This document shows positions 8,409-18,226 of a stretch of 64,000 nucleotides of DNA, piece by piece. The translations under genes were made by a program, and so were the position numbers. The notes beneath the pieces were generated by a model that ran no database searches, had not been told where the DNA came from, and saw only the letters and a program-made list of their open reading frames with translations. Source of the DNA: Bacillota bacterium (GTDB lineage Bacteria > Bacillota_I > Bacilli_A > Erysipelotrichales > Erysipelotrichaceae); the NCBI GenBank assembly GCA_023249475.1, contig JAHFCO010000001.1, positions 1 through 64,000 on the forward strand, read 5' to 3'. Every line of letters begins with the position of its first letter. Positions within the stretch are counted from its first letter, which is position 1.

Positions 8409-9318
8409 TGATGTAGTGGAAGGCCATCTGGGCGGCGATGGCGCCGTCGGAGGTCGCGGTGACGATCTGACGCAGGGGTTTGACGATGACATCGCCGGCT
8501 GCGTAGATGCCTTTGATGCAGGTTTCCATCTTGTCGTTGACGCGGATGTAGCCGTCTTCCTGACAGATGTTCAAGTCTTTGACGAAAGCGGTCGAAGGGG
8601 TCGCCCCGATGTAGGGGAAAATCCCGTCGCAGTGAAGGTCCGTCAGTTCTTTGGTGTCCACGTTCTGCAGACGGATCCCGACGACTTTCTTGTCCACGCT
8701 CAACACTTCCACGGGGATGTGCTTACGGATGATTTCAATCTTCGGATGGTCGAAGACGGTTTGCTGGACGGACGCATCTCCGCGGAAGACATCCCGCCGG
8801 ATGACGATGGTGACTTTCTTGGCGAACTGGGTAAGGTAGAGGGATTCTTCCAGGGCGGAGTTCCCTCCGCCGATGACGACGACTTCTTTCCCTTTATAGA
8901 ACGCCCCGTCGCAGACGGCGCAGAAACTGACGCCTCTTCCGATGTTTTGTTCTTCACCGGGGATGTTCATCTGGTTCTCGATGGTACCGGTCGCGATGAT
9001 GATCGCGCGGGTCTTGAAGATCCGTCCGTCTTCGGTCACGATTTTCTTCAAGTGACCGTCCAGGATTTCCCGTACGCCGGTGAATTCCGTCTGGACCTGG
9101 AGTTCTTCGGTATGCCCGAACATCTGTAAGGCAAGGTCGACGCCCGAGACATGGGGGTTGCCCGGCCAGTTGTCGATCTCGAAGGTTTTTACCAATTTTC
9201 CTCCGGGCGCGGAGTTTTCAAACATCACCACGTCCAATCCGGCCCGTTTGGCGTAGATCGCGGCCGTCAATCCGGCAGGACCGGCTCCGATGATCGCTAT
9301 GTCGTAGAGCTTGTCCAT
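8398..9318 (-). CDS. trxB: Thioredoxin-disulfide reductase
   Basis: FAD-dependent, NADPH-using reductase that regenerates thioredoxin. The FAD-binding GAGPAGLTAA is at residues 11-20, and the redox-active CAVC at 133-136. The NADPH-binding GGGNSALEES lies around 150-159, and the closing FAD motif GIYAAGDV near 270. At 306 residues it has the standard low-molecular-weight TrxB length. The start overlaps the end of the lgt fusion by 22 bases, with AGAGGACATTTC ahead of the ATG, so it is coupled to that gene. The hprK-lgt-trxB neighbourhood is common in Firmicutes. Confidence 0.95.
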   Translation of the reverse strand: MDKLYDIAIIGAGPAGLTAAIYAKRAGLDVVMFENSAPGGKLVKTFEIDNWPGNPHVSGVDLALQMFGHTEELQVQTEFTGVREILDGHLKKIVTEDGRIFKTRAIIIATGTIENQMNIPGEEQNIGRGVSFCAVCDGAFYKGKEVVVIGGGNSALEESLYLTQFAKKVTIVIRRDVFRGDASVQQTVFDHPKIEIIRKHIPVEVLSVDKKVVGIRLQNVDTKELTDLHCDGIFPYIGATPSTAFVKDLNICQEDGYIRVNDKMETCIKGIYAAGDVIVKPLRQIVTATSDGAIAAQMAFHYIKES

Positions 9319-10754
9319 GAAATGTCCTCTTTCAGGACGGAGGGGATCTCCGTCAATCGTTCAATGATTTTATTGGGTTTGGATGCGACCAGCGCCGCTT
9401 TGCGATCGGGGTTCAAGACGAAACCGATCGAGTAGACCGCCGCGGCTTTCGCGGCTTCCACATCGGAAGCGGAGTCGCCCACATAGACGACTTCGTCATG
9501 CCCGACGCCCAGTTCGACGCAGGCGTTGAAGATCCCTTCGGGATCCGGTTTGTGTTTGGACACTTCGTCGTATCCGATGACCACTTCGAAATCATCCTGC
9601 ATGTCGAAGAGCGACAAGCCCAGAAGACAGACTTCTTTCTTCTTGGAGGAAACGATCCCGACGCGATAGCCGTCTTTCTTGAGTTGGGATATGACTTCCT
9701 TCGCCCCGTCGATCATCGTGACGTGGGTCGGATGAAACTGGATGTTCAGTTCGCGGTAACGCTTGATCGCGCTTTCGATTTCTTCGGGTTTCAGGTATTT
9801 CGCCAAGCCTTGGTTGAGCGTCGGGCCCAAAAGCTCAAGCAGCTCTTCTTTTGACACATTGAGTTGCGGACGGGTTTCCTTCAACACTTGTTCATAGCTG
9901 GCGAAAATCGCTTTCTCCGTATCCAAGAGGGTTCCGTCCAGGTCGAACAGGATGACCGGTTTGACCTTCTTGAAGAATTTACGATAGATGCCCATCATCC
10001 CCAACCCGCCCACGAGGATGAAGGCGACGGAGGTGACCTGGGCCATGCGTAAGCCCATGAACATCAGGCTGTCGGTGCGTAAGCCTTCGACCCAGAAACG
10101 GGTGATACCGTACCACATCAGATAGCCGTAGACCAAATCACCGCGTTTGCGGGACTTCGTCATCTTGCCGAGTCCGTAGGTGATCAGGAAATACCCCAAC
10201 AGGTTCAACGCGCTTTCGTAAAGGAAGGTCGGCGTACGGTAGGCGCCGTCGATGTACATCAGGTCTTTGATGAACGACGGGAAGAAGCGGTAGAAGTTTT
10301 CGGAAACGACGCCGCCGAAGGCTTCCTGGTTGAGGAAGTTGCCCCATCGGCCGATGGCTTGCGCGATCAGGATGGTCGGCACGATGCCGTCCGCCCAACG
10401 CAGGAAGCTGATCTTACGCTTTTTCACGAAATAGTAGCCATAGGCGGCCCCCAGAAGCAAGCCTCCCTGGATGGCCATTCCGCCCTGCCAGGTCATGAGG
10501 ATCTCAAGCGGGTTGGAAAGATAGTAGTCCAGATTGTAGAAGGCGACGTACCAAAGACGTGCGCCGACTACGCCCGACAACAACGCGCCGAAGAACAAAT
10601 CGTCGGTCATGTCCGTGGAGTAGCCCATTTTTTTGATGTTGCGGGCGGAGAGGTAGTAGGCCAAGAACGCCCCGGTCAGAATCAGGACGGCGTACCACTT
10701 GATGACGACCGGTCCGATTTCCAGGAAGGTCGATACGTCGGGAAACAGTTTCAT
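9297..10754 (-). CDS. lgt: Prolipoprotein diacylglyceryl transferase fused to a PpaX-like HAD phosphatase
   Basis: Residues 1 to about 258 are Lgt, the membrane enzyme that transfers diacylglycerol from phosphatidylglycerol to the lipobox cysteine of prolipoproteins. It has about seven hydrophobic helices, MTWQGGMAIQGG (88-98) and the signature GRWGNFLNQEAFG (135-147). From about residue 266 a complete HAD-superfamily phosphatase follows: ILFDLDGTLLDTE with the nucleophile at D271 and D273, VGIVSSKKKEVCLLG, and VVYVGDSASDVEAAKAA. PpaX-type HAD proteins hydrolyse pyrophosphate released by HPr-P phosphorolysis. In Bacillus, hprK, lgt and ppaX are separate neighbouring genes, so this is a head-to-tail fusion within the same operon order. 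Both halves keep their key residues; no frameshift is needed. Confidence 0.93.
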   Translation of the reverse strand: MKLFPDVSTFLEIGPVVIKWYAVLILTGAFLAYYLSARNIKKMGYSTDMTDDLFFGALLSGVVGARLWYVAFYNLDYYLSNPLEILMTWQGGMAIQGGLLLGAAYGYYFVKKRKISFLRWADGIVPTILIAQAIGRWGNFLNQEAFGGVVSENFYRFFPSFIKDLMYIDGAYRTPTFLYESALNLLGYFLITYGLGKMTKSRKRGDLVYGYLMWYGITRFWVEGLRTDSLMFMGLRMAQVTSVAFILVGGLGMMGIYRKFFKKVKPVILFDLDGTLLDTEKAIFASYEQVLKETRPQLNVSKEELLELLGPTLNQGLAKYLKPEEIESAIKRYRELNIQFHPTHVTMIDGAKEVISQLKKDGYRVGIVSSKKKEVCLLGLSLFDMQDDFEVVIGYDEVSKHKPDPEGIFNACVELGVGHDEVVYVGDSASDVEAAKAAAVYSIGFVLNPDRKAALVASKPNKIIERLTEIPSVLKEDISWTSSTT

Positions 10755-10766
10755 ATGAGAATCCTC

Positions 10767-11705
10767 CTACTTGTTTTGACTTGCGATGAAATCGTAGACG
10801 CGCTGCTCGAAGGCTTTCGCGCTGTTGATGCCTTTTTGTTTTAGGGTGAAGTCGATGACCGCGGATTCGACCAATACGGCCATGTTGCGGCCTTCCTTGA
10901 CCGGGAAGATCAGGCGCGGGACATCCATGTCCAAAATCCGGATGACCCCGTCGTCGTCGATCCCCAGACGGTCGTATTCTTTCTTGTCGTCCCATTTCTG
11001 CAGGTCGACCACGAAATCCACCTTGGTGCGGTCGATCATCGCGGCGGCGCCGAACATGCTGGTGACGTCGATGATGCCGATGCCCCGCAGTTCAAGCATC
11101 CCTCTTAATAGGTCGGGGGCTTGGCCGAAGATCGTGTTATGGATCCGGACCACGTCGACCCGGTCGTCGGCGACCAGGATGTGTCCCTTACGGATCAGTT
11201 CAAGCGCGATTTCGGATTTCCCCATCCCGCTCTCGCCGGTGATCAGGACGCCTTTCCCGAAGACATTCAGCAAGACTCCGTGGATATTATCCGCAGGACT
11301 GAGCTTTTCGTCAAGGTAAGAGACCACGTCGACCATCAAACGATAGGTCGGAAGCGGTGAACGCAGGATCGGAAAGTTCTTGTAGGCGGCGATTTCCAGT
11401 AAAAGCGGAGGGCATTCCATGTTGCGGGAAATGATGATGACGGGGGTGTATTCGTCGGTCAAACGGTCAAACGCATATTTCAGCGCTTCCGGACCCATCG
11501 TCTCCACATAGGCGATTTCCTTGGTCCCGAAGATGATGACGCGTTTGGGTTCGGTGTACTTGAAGAACCCGGTGAGTTCCAAGCCCGGACGGTTGATGTC
11601 CGGGACGACGACCCAACGGCTCAGCGAATCCTCGTTGCCGGTCAGCTGTTCCAGATTGAAGAACTTCTTAAGATCGCGAATCAACGCCTTTCCTTCGAAT
11701 TCCAT
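10767..11705 (-). CDS. hprK: HPr kinase/phosphorylase
   Basis: A bifunctional enzyme that phosphorylates Ser46 of HPr and removes the phosphate by phosphorolysis, controlling catabolite repression in Firmicutes. The Walker A motif GESGMGKSEIALELI is at about residues 156-170. The HPrK signature follows with LVADDRVDVVRI and the LELRGIGIIDV stretch. At 312 residues it is full length. It starts four bases after uvrA and is 12 bases upstream of the lgt::HAD fusion. The linked HAD domain could remove the pyrophosphate made by the phosphorylase reaction. Confidence 0.95.
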   Translation of the reverse strand: MEFEGKALIRDLKKFFNLEQLTGNEDSLSRWVVVPDINRPGLELTGFFKYTEPKRVIIFGTKEIAYVETMGPEALKYAFDRLTDEYTPVIIISRNMECPPLLLEIAAYKNFPILRSPLPTYRLMVDVVSYLDEKLSPADNIHGVLLNVFGKGVLITGESGMGKSEIALELIRKGHILVADDRVDVVRIHNTIFGQAPDLLRGMLELRGIGIIDVTSMFGAAAMIDRTKVDFVVDLQKWDDKKEYDRLGIDDDGVIRILDMDVPRLIFPVKEGRNMAVLVESAVIDFTLKQKGINSAKAFEQRVYDFIASQNK

Positions 11706-11708
11706 GGT

Positions 11709-14537
11709 CTATCCCCTTTCGTTCAGGACATGTTTGAGATATTGTCCCGTATAACTTTTTTCATTCTTCATCAATTCTTCGGGTGTCGCGGCTTGGATCA
11801 GCATCCCGCCTTCATCCCCGCCCTCGGGACCGAGGTCGATGACGAGGTCCGCGTTCTTGATGATGTCGAGGTTGTGTTCGATGACGATGACGGTGTCGCC
11901 GTTGTCGACGATGCGCTGCAAGACGATGAGCAGTTTCCCGACATCGTAGCTGTGCAGGCCGGTCGTCGGTTCATCCAAGATGAACACGGTTTTCCCGGTC
12001 GCGCGGCGTTGGAGTTCGGAGGCGAGTTTGACGCGTTGCGCCTCCCCGCCGGAGAGGGTTGTCGCGGATTGTCCGAGTTTCACATAGCCCAAACCGACAT
12101 CGAAGAGGGTCTGCAGACGATGCTTGACCTTGGGGATGGGGGCGAAGAACTCCAACCCTTCCTCCACGGTCAATTCCAGAACATCGTAGATGTTCTTTCC
12201 TTTATAGGTGACTTCCAAGGTTTCGTCGTTGTAGCGTTTCCCTCCGCATTCTTCGCAGGGGACGTACACGTCCGGCAGGAAATGCATGGAAATGCGTTTG
12301 ACCCCGTCGCCTTGACAGAGTTCGCAACGCCCGCCCCGGACGTTGAACGAGAACCTTCCTTTATCGTAGCCTTTCATCTTGGAGGACGGCGTCATGGCGA
12401 AGAGTTCGCGGATGTCGTCGAAGATCCCGGTATAGGTGACCGGGTTGGAGCGCGGCGTGCGTCCGATGGGGTCCTGGTCGATTTCGATCAGTTTGTCGAC
12501 CTGGTCCATCCCGACGACTTCGTCATGCAAACCGGGTTTCACCTTCGGTTTGCCTAAATGATGGGAGATCGCCTTACCGAGGACTTCGTTGACCAAGGAG
12601 GATTTACCGCTCCCCGACACGCCGGTCACGGCGATGAAGCATCCCAGGGGGAAATCCACGTCGATGTTCTTCAGGTTGTTTTCCCGTGCGCCTTTGACGC
12701 GCAGGAAACTTCCGTTGCCCGTACGCCGCGTCTGCGGGACGGGGTTGGCCATCTTCTTGGCCAGAAACATCCCCGTGATCGACGTCGGATGGTCCATCAA
12801 TTCTTGCGGCGTCCCCGTCGCGACGACTTCGCCGCCATGCAAGCCCGCGCCCGGACCGATGTCGATGATGTAGTCGCTTTCCATCATCGTTTCCTCGTCA
12901 TGTTCGACGACGATGAGGGAATTCCCGAGATCGCGCATATTCTTAAGGGTGGAGATCAGTTTATGGTTGTCGCGTTGGTGAAGCCCGATCGAGGGTTCGT
13001 CCAGCACGTAGAGGACACCGGTAAGATGCGACCCGATCTGGGTCGCCAGGCGGATCCGCTGCGCTTCCCCGCCGGAAAGGGATCCCGCGATCCGATCCAA
13101 GGTCAGGTATTCAAGACCGACGTCTTTCAGGAAGGTCAAACGTTCGTTGACTTCCTTCAGCACCAGTTTCGCGATTTCCTTCTGCATCTGGCCGAGTTTC
13201 AGCTGTTCCATATAATGGAGGGCTTGTTTGACGCTCATCGCCGTCCAGGCGTTGATGTCCTTGCTTCCGACCCGTACGCTCAGCGCCATCTCGTTGAGAC
13301 GCCTTCCCTGACACGTCGGACAAGGGGATTCCGCCATGAACGTCGCATACCATTCACGCGCCATCGACGACGTCGTTTCCATGAAGCGACGTTCGATCAG
13401 GGTTTTCACCCCTTCGATCACGTCGAACCGTGTGAAGACGTTCCCCGACCTGGATTCGATCGTGTATTTGATGGGTTCGGGCGAACCGTTGAGCAGGATG
13501 TCCAATTGGGTTTGCGTCAACTTCGAAATCGGGACGTCGCGCGGGATCTTGTAATGGTCGCACAGGATCCTGAAGCTCTGCCACTCGATGTTTTCCGAAT
13601 CGACGATGTTTTTATAGTAGACGATGGCGCCTTGTTTGATGGATTTACTGCGGTCGGGGATCAGATAATCCACATCGACCTTCTGCGTCACGCCCAAGCC
13701 TTTGCATGTGGCGCACGCCCCCAACGGGGAATTGAACGAGAAAAGACGCGGTTCCAGGATCGGGATCGAGAATCCGCACTTCGGACACGCATAGTTGCTT
13801 GAAAACAAAAGCTCTTCTTTTCCGGTATCGACGATCGCCAACCCGTCGGCGAGTTTCAGCGCCACTTCCAAGGAATCATGCAGACGCGACGCGCTGTCCG
13901 CCTGTTTCACGACCCGGTCGACGACGACGTCGATGTCATGTTTTTTGTTCTTCTCCAAGACGACTTCATCTTCGAGCAGTTTGATTTCCCCGTTCACGCG
14001 GACACGGATGTACCCGTCTTTCCTGAGTTTCTCAAACACATCCTTATGCGTCCCTTTTTCTTGGCGTTCGATCGGCGCCAGGATGTTCAGGCGGGAGCCG
14101 TCTTCGCATGCCATGACCCTGTCCACCATCTGGCGGATCGTCTGGGAGACGATGGGTTCGTTGTGGGTGGGGCAATACGGAATGCCGACCCGGGCATAAA
14201 GCAAACGAAGGTAGTCATAGATTTCCGTCACCGTCCCGACGGTGGAACGCGGATTGTTGGAAGTTGTCTTTTGGTCGATCGAGATGGAAGGCGACAAGCC
14301 TTCGATCAGATCGACATCCGGTTTATCCTGGTTGCCTAAAAACTGACGTGCATACGCACTCAGCGACTCCACATATCTCCGTTGTCCTTCCGCATAGATC
14401 GTATCGAAAGCCAACGATGTTTTCCCGCTCCCTGAAAGACCGGTCATGATGACCAGCTGGTTCCGGGGGATCTTCAAATCGATGTTTTTGAGGTTATTCT
14501 CACGAGCCCCTTTAATCACGATGAAATCTTGATTCAT
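11709..14537 (-). CDS. uvrA: Excinuclease ABC subunit A
   Basis: ATP-binding DNA-damage sensor of nucleotide excision repair. The 942-residue protein has two ABC modules. Walker [15 protein letters not shown] is near residue 33 and a second, [13 protein letters not shown], near 640. Two LSGGEAQR signatures are present. Zinc fingers are CPKC...CATC (about 250-280) and CELC...CEEC (about 735-765). The N-terminus [19 protein letters not shown] is typical. AGAGGTGATGCT precedes the ATG. It lies 83 bases after uvrB in the same operon. Confidence 0.97.
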   Translation of the reverse strand: MNQDFIVIKGARENNLKNIDLKIPRNQLVIMTGLSGSGKTSLAFDTIYAEGQRRYVESLSAYARQFLGNQDKPDVDLIEGLSPSISIDQKTTSNNPRSTVGTVTEIYDYLRLLYARVGIPYCPTHNEPIVSQTIRQMVDRVMACEDGSRLNILAPIERQEKGTHKDVFEKLRKDGYIRVRVNGEIKLLEDEVVLEKNKKHDIDVVVDRVVKQADSASRLHDSLEVALKLADGLAIVDTGKEELLFSSNYACPKCGFSIPILEPRLFSFNSPLGACATCKGLGVTQKVDVDYLIPDRSKSIKQGAIVYYKNIVDSENIEWQSFRILCDHYKIPRDVPISKLTQTQLDILLNGSPEPIKYTIESRSGNVFTRFDVIEGVKTLIERRFMETTSSMAREWYATFMAESPCPTCQGRRLNEMALSVRVGSKDINAWTAMSVKQALHYMEQLKLGQMQKEIAKLVLKEVNERLTFLKDVGLEYLTLDRIAGSLSGGEAQRIRLATQIGSHLTGVLYVLDEPSIGLHQRDNHKLISTLKNMRDLGNSLIVVEHDEETMMESDYIIDIGPGAGLHGGEVVATGTPQELMDHPTSITGMFLAKKMANPVPQTRRTGNGSFLRVKGARENNLKNIDVDFPLGCFIAVTGVSGSGKSSLVNEVLGKAISHHLGKPKVKPGLHDEVVGMDQVDKLIEIDQDPIGRTPRSNPVTYTGIFDDIRELFAMTPSSKMKGYDKGRFSFNVRGGRCELCQGDGVKRISMHFLPDVYVPCEECGGKRYNDETLEVTYKGKNIYDVLELTVEEGLEFFAPIPKVKHRLQTLFDVGLGYVKLGQSATTLSGGEAQRVKLASELQRRATGKTVFILDEPTTGLHSYDVGKLLIVLQRIVDNGDTVIVIEHNLDIIKNADLVIDLGPEGGDEGGMLIQAATPEELMKNEKSYTGQYLKHVLNERG

Positions 14538-14620
14538 AGCATCACCTCTGCCGTTCTATTATACTATAAGGATTTTTCAATGTCTTGGGTTCTGCCGGAA
14601 ATACTTGAATTTTTTTCAAG

Positions 14621-16597
14621 TCAGGTCTGGCTCTTCAGTTCAAGGATGACATCGCGCAGTTCGGCCGCACGCTCGAAGTCCAGCACCTTGGCCGCATCGT
14701 GCATTTCCTTCTCCAATTCCAGTATCAGTTTCTCGCGCTCCGTCTTGTTGACCTTGGACTTCTTCTTCAAGAGTTTCGCCGCCATTTCCTGCGTCTCTTT
14801 CCCGCGGATGACATCGTGGATTTCTTTGACGATCGTCGTCGGGGTGATGTTGTGTTCGATGTTGTAGGCTTCCTGGATGGAACGGCGACGATTGGTTTCG
14901 TTGATCGCCTTGGTCATCGAATCCGTCATCTTGTCCGCATACATGACGACCATGCCGTTGGAATTACGCGCCGCACGTCCGATTGTTTGGATCAAGGAAC
15001 GCTCGGAGCGCAGGAACCCTTCCTTGTCCGCATCCAGGATCGCGACCAAAGAGACTTCGGGGAGGTCCAAGCCTTCGCGCAGAAGGTTGATGCCGACCAA
15101 GACGTCGTACTTCCCTTTACGTAGGTCGCGGAGGATCTCGATCCGCTCGAGGGTCAGGGTTTCATGGTGGAGGTAGGCGACCTTGAAGTTGGCCCGCTTG
15201 AGGTACGCGGTCAATTCCTCGGCCATCTTGACGGTCAAGGTCGTGATCAAAACACGCTCGTTCTTGGCGACGCGCAATCTGATCTCGTCCATGATGTCGT
15301 CGATCTGCCCGCGTGTCGGACGGACTTCGATGCGCGGATCCACCAAGCCGGTCGGACGGATGATCTGTTCGACGACATGGTTTTGCGTGAGTTCCAATTC
15401 GTAGTTGCCGGGGGTGGCGGAGACGAAGATGACTTGGTTGATGACTTTTTCGAATTCATCGAAGCGCATCGGACGATTCTCCAGCGCGCTGGGGAGACGG
15501 AAACCGTATTTCACCAAGGTTTCCTTTCGGGCACGGTCGCCGTTAAACATCCCGCGGACTTGCGGGACGCTGACATGCGATTCATCGATGACCAACAGGA
15601 AATCCTTCGGGAAGTAATCGAACAGGTTGTAGGGGCGCTGTCCGGGTTCGCGTCCGTCGATGTGCATCGAATAGTTTTCGATGCCCGGGCACATCCCGAA
15701 TTCACGCAAGGCTTCCACGTCGTAGCGGGTGCGTTGTTCCAACCGTTGGCGCTCCAAGAGTAAACCCGAATTCTCGAACTCGACCAGTCTTCCTTTGAGT
15801 TCGTCTTCGATTTTCAAACAGGCCTGCAGGATCTGTTCCTTCGGTCGTGCGTATTCCTTGGCCGGGAAGACGTTGTAGACGCTGTACGCATTCAGGATTT
15901 TCCCCGTCACCGGGTCGACTTCCGTGATGCGTTCGATTTCGTTGTCGAAGAGTTCGATGCGGAGGTTGAAGTTCTCGGTATACCCCAATCGGACTTCGAT
16001 GACATCGCCGTGGACCCGGAAGGTCCCGCGTTTCTGGTCCAGGTCGTTGCGCGTGTACTGACGTTCCACCAGCTTCCCCAACAGTTCCTTGCGGACGATG
16101 GTCTCGCCGACCCGGATCGTGAAAAACATGTTGCGGTAGAGTTCGGGGTCCGAGGAGGCATAGATGCAGGCGACGGACGCGACGATGATGACGTCCCGGC
16201 GTTCCAACACCGAGTTGATCGACGCCATGCGAAGCATATCCAACTCCTCGTTGATCATCGCCGTTTTCTCGATGTAGGTGTCGGTCTTGGGCATGTAGGC
16301 TTCCGGTTGGTAGTAATCGAAGTTGGAGACGAAATACTCCACTTTATTGTTGGGGAAAAGTTCCTTGAACTCGGAATACAGCTGCCCTGCCAAGGTTTTA
16401 TTGTGGACGAAGACCAAAGTCGGCCGGTTCACCGCCGCGATGACGTTGCTGACGGTGAAGGTTTTCCCCGTCCCGGTCGCACCCAAAAGGACTTGGGCAC
16501 GCTTGTTGGCGTGCAAGCCCTCGATCAGTTCACGGATCGCCTGAGGTTGATCCCCCAACGGTTCATAATGGCTTACCAGTTCGAATCGTTCATTCAT
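14621..16597 (-). CDS. uvrB: Excinuclease ABC subunit B
   Basis: Damage-verification helicase of nucleotide excision repair that loads UvrC. Features in order: Walker [11 protein letters not shown] (about 39-48), the beta-hairpin region [17 protein letters not shown] (about 92-108), the DESH motif near 338, motifs V and VI ([39 protein letters not shown]), and a C-terminal UVR domain after residue 620. At 658 residues it is full length. Its start overlaps the ctp gene by 8 bases, implying translational coupling. Confidence 0.97.
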   Translation of the reverse strand: MNERFELVSHYEPLGDQPQAIRELIEGLHANKRAQVLLGATGTGKTFTVSNVIAAVNRPTLVFVHNKTLAGQLYSEFKELFPNNKVEYFVSNFDYYQPEAYMPKTDTYIEKTAMINEELDMLRMASINSVLERRDVIIVASVACIYASSDPELYRNMFFTIRVGETIVRKELLGKLVERQYTRNDLDQKRGTFRVHGDVIEVRLGYTENFNLRIELFDNEIERITEVDPVTGKILNAYSVYNVFPAKEYARPKEQILQACLKIEDELKGRLVEFENSGLLLERQRLEQRTRYDVEALREFGMCPGIENYSMHIDGREPGQRPYNLFDYFPKDFLLVIDESHVSVPQVRGMFNGDRARKETLVKYGFRLPSALENRPMRFDEFEKVINQVIFVSATPGNYELELTQNHVVEQIIRPTGLVDPRIEVRPTRGQIDDIMDEIRLRVAKNERVLITTLTVKMAEELTAYLKRANFKVAYLHHETLTLERIEILRDLRKGKYDVLVGINLLREGLDLPEVSLVAILDADKEGFLRSERSLIQTIGRAARNSNGMVVMYADKMTDSMTKAINETNRRRSIQEAYNIEHNITPTTIVKEIHDVIRGKETQEMAAKLLKKKSKVNKTEREKLILELEKEMHDAAKVLDFERAAELRDVILELKSQT

Positions 16598-18074
16598 GGA
16601 TCAATTCGACCGCCTTCGCCATTTGTGTATCCCGCGCATCCATTTCTTCATGCCATACCCGCGCCACATCCGCATGCAGACGGCTGATCCATTCCCGGGT
16701 CAAGACGCCGTCGACGGTCGTGCCGTAGGTCGCTTGGTATTTCTTGAATTCTTCGACGGACTTGGGTGAATAGTACCCGTCCTGCCGATCGACGTCATAT
16801 CCAAGGAAAGACAGGGCTTCCTGTAAGGAAACGATCGCGACGTGGACACTGTCCGGCGCGATGGTTTCCCCTTCTTCCAGGGGTTCGAACCCGTTCTCCA
16901 TGATCGCCGGCAACTCCACGACGACATCCGGGGTGATTCCGATTCCGTCGATTTTCTTCCCGCTGGGTGTCAGCCATTGGGCGATCGTGTATTTCAGGAT
17001 GGACTGGTCGCTGAACGGACGTTGGGTCTGCACGGTGCCTTTCCCATAGGTCAAGGTCCCGACGACCGTCACTTTATCCCCCAGGTTTTCATCCAAGGCC
17101 GCGACCAAGACTTCGGAGGCGGAAGCCGTGTTCCCGTTGACCAAGATCACGATTTTCTCCCAATCGACGGTGACGAAACCGGAAGATTTGGACGTATCGG
17201 TCGTCCCGTTGATGAATTCCTGTTGAATCAGGATCCCGCCCTTTTCGACGAAGAACGAACCGATGGTTTCAAGCGTACTCAAATACCCTCCGCCGTTGTC
17301 CCGTAAATCCAGGATCAAGCGTTTGGCGCCCTTCGTTTCGAAATCGTCCAAAATGTCCATGACTTCGTTCCCGGTCGTGTCGCCGAAGGTATAGATCTCC
17401 AGCAACCCTGTTTCCGCATCGATCATCTCGCCATAAGCCGTATTATTGATCGGAGCCCGCGTGATCTTCTTGTTGACGGTCACGCCTTCCCGTAGAAAGT
17501 CGATTTCGACGATGCTTCCGTTCTCCCCTTTGACTTTCGCCGCCAGTTCGTCCGACCCGATGCCCGTCACTTCTTCACCGTTCACCTTGAAGATGATGTC
17601 CCCGGGCAAGACCCCCGCTTTTTCGGCAGGCGATCCGCGGAAGACCCGCTCGATGATGTAGGTCCCGTTGGAATCGTAGTACTGGACCCCGATCCCCACG
17701 AAACCCATGTTCAACGAATCGTTGAACTGTTTCGCTTCTTCGCTGGTCAGATAGGACGTATGGATGTCCCCGCCCCCGTCGACCATCCCGTTGATCGCGT
17801 CGTCGATGAGTTTCGTTTGAAGATCGAGCACGTCTTTCCCGAAGTACCAGTCTTCGCTCATGATTTGATAGATGGCTTCCAGTTTGGCGAAGTCGGTGGT
17901 CTCTTCCACCGGTTCACCCGTCGCGAAGGTCGATCCGACAACCCAACCGAAAACAAAGGTCAGCACCAAGCCGACCGAAGCCAGGATGCGCCCTAAATTG
18001 CGTTTGCGTCTGGCTCTGATTTCATCGGGCCAGTAATGTTTCTCCAGATGGATGCGTACTTTTTTTTCTTCCAT
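16590..18074 (-). CDS. S41-family carboxyl-terminal processing peptidase (CtpA/CtpB type)
   Basis: A secreted or membrane-anchored serine protease that cleaves proteins near their C-terminus. One membrane helix (about 26-45) is followed by a PDZ domain (about 100-185, with [11 protein letters not shown] and [14 protein letters not shown]). The S41 catalytic core follows, with the Ser-containing SAS motif at 318-320 and the general-base Lys at 345 in TYGKGTVQ. A peptidoglycan-binding domain ([25 protein letters not shown]) lies near the C-terminus, as in Bacillus CtpB. I used the ATG at 18074, preceded by GCGAGGTAA. An upstream in-frame start at 18098 would swallow that site. First gene of the uvrBA-hprK-lgt-trxB run. 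Confidence 0.92.
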   Translation of the reverse strand: MEEKKVRIHLEKHYWPDEIRARRKRNLGRILASVGLVLTFVFGWVVGSTFATGEPVEETTDFAKLEAIYQIMSEDWYFGKDVLDLQTKLIDDAINGMVDGGGDIHTSYLTSEEAKQFNDSLNMGFVGIGVQYYDSNGTYIIERVFRGSPAEKAGVLPGDIIFKVNGEEVTGIGSDELAAKVKGENGSIVEIDFLREGVTVNKKITRAPINNTAYGEMIDAETGLLEIYTFGDTTGNEVMDILDDFETKGAKRLILDLRDNGGGYLSTLETIGSFFVEKGGILIQQEFINGTTDTSKSSGFVTVDWEKIVILVNGNTASASEVLVAALDENLGDKVTVVGTLTYGKGTVQTQRPFSDQSILKYTIAQWLTPSGKKIDGIGITPDVVVELPAIMENGFEPLEEGETIAPDSVHVAIVSLQEALSFLGYDVDRQDGYYSPKSVEEFKKYQATYGTTVDGVLTREWISRLHADVARVWHEEMDARDTQMAKAVELIHE

Positions 18075-18190
18075 GATGTTACCTCGCGTTATGTTCATTT
18101 TACCATGTACATTCTATCTTCGACCAATCAAAGCAATCTGTCAAAGAAATTCGTGTGAAAGCGTCAGGGCGTCCAAAGATCGGGACATTG

Positions 18191-18212
18191 AAAAAGCCCC
18201 CCGTAGAGGGCC
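18191..18212 (-). terminator. Rho-independent terminator of the alpha-galactosidase gene
   Basis: Minus strand: GCCCTC-TACG-GGGGGC (18196-18211) with a UACG tetraloop and one G-U pair, followed by five T (18191-18195). The rest of the gap 18075-18226 should hold the ctp promoter; I see no unambiguous boxes. Confidence 0.8.
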
Positions 18213-18226
18213 TGTGAGACAATGAA

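Noticed and set aside
12558-13802. Long plus-strand frames opposite uvrA, uvrB, ppk1 (36963-38375 minus), yvcK and LCP
   Set aside because: They are antisense shadows in GC-rich third-position frames. They lack ribosome sites and motifs, and the opposite strand carries certain genes.
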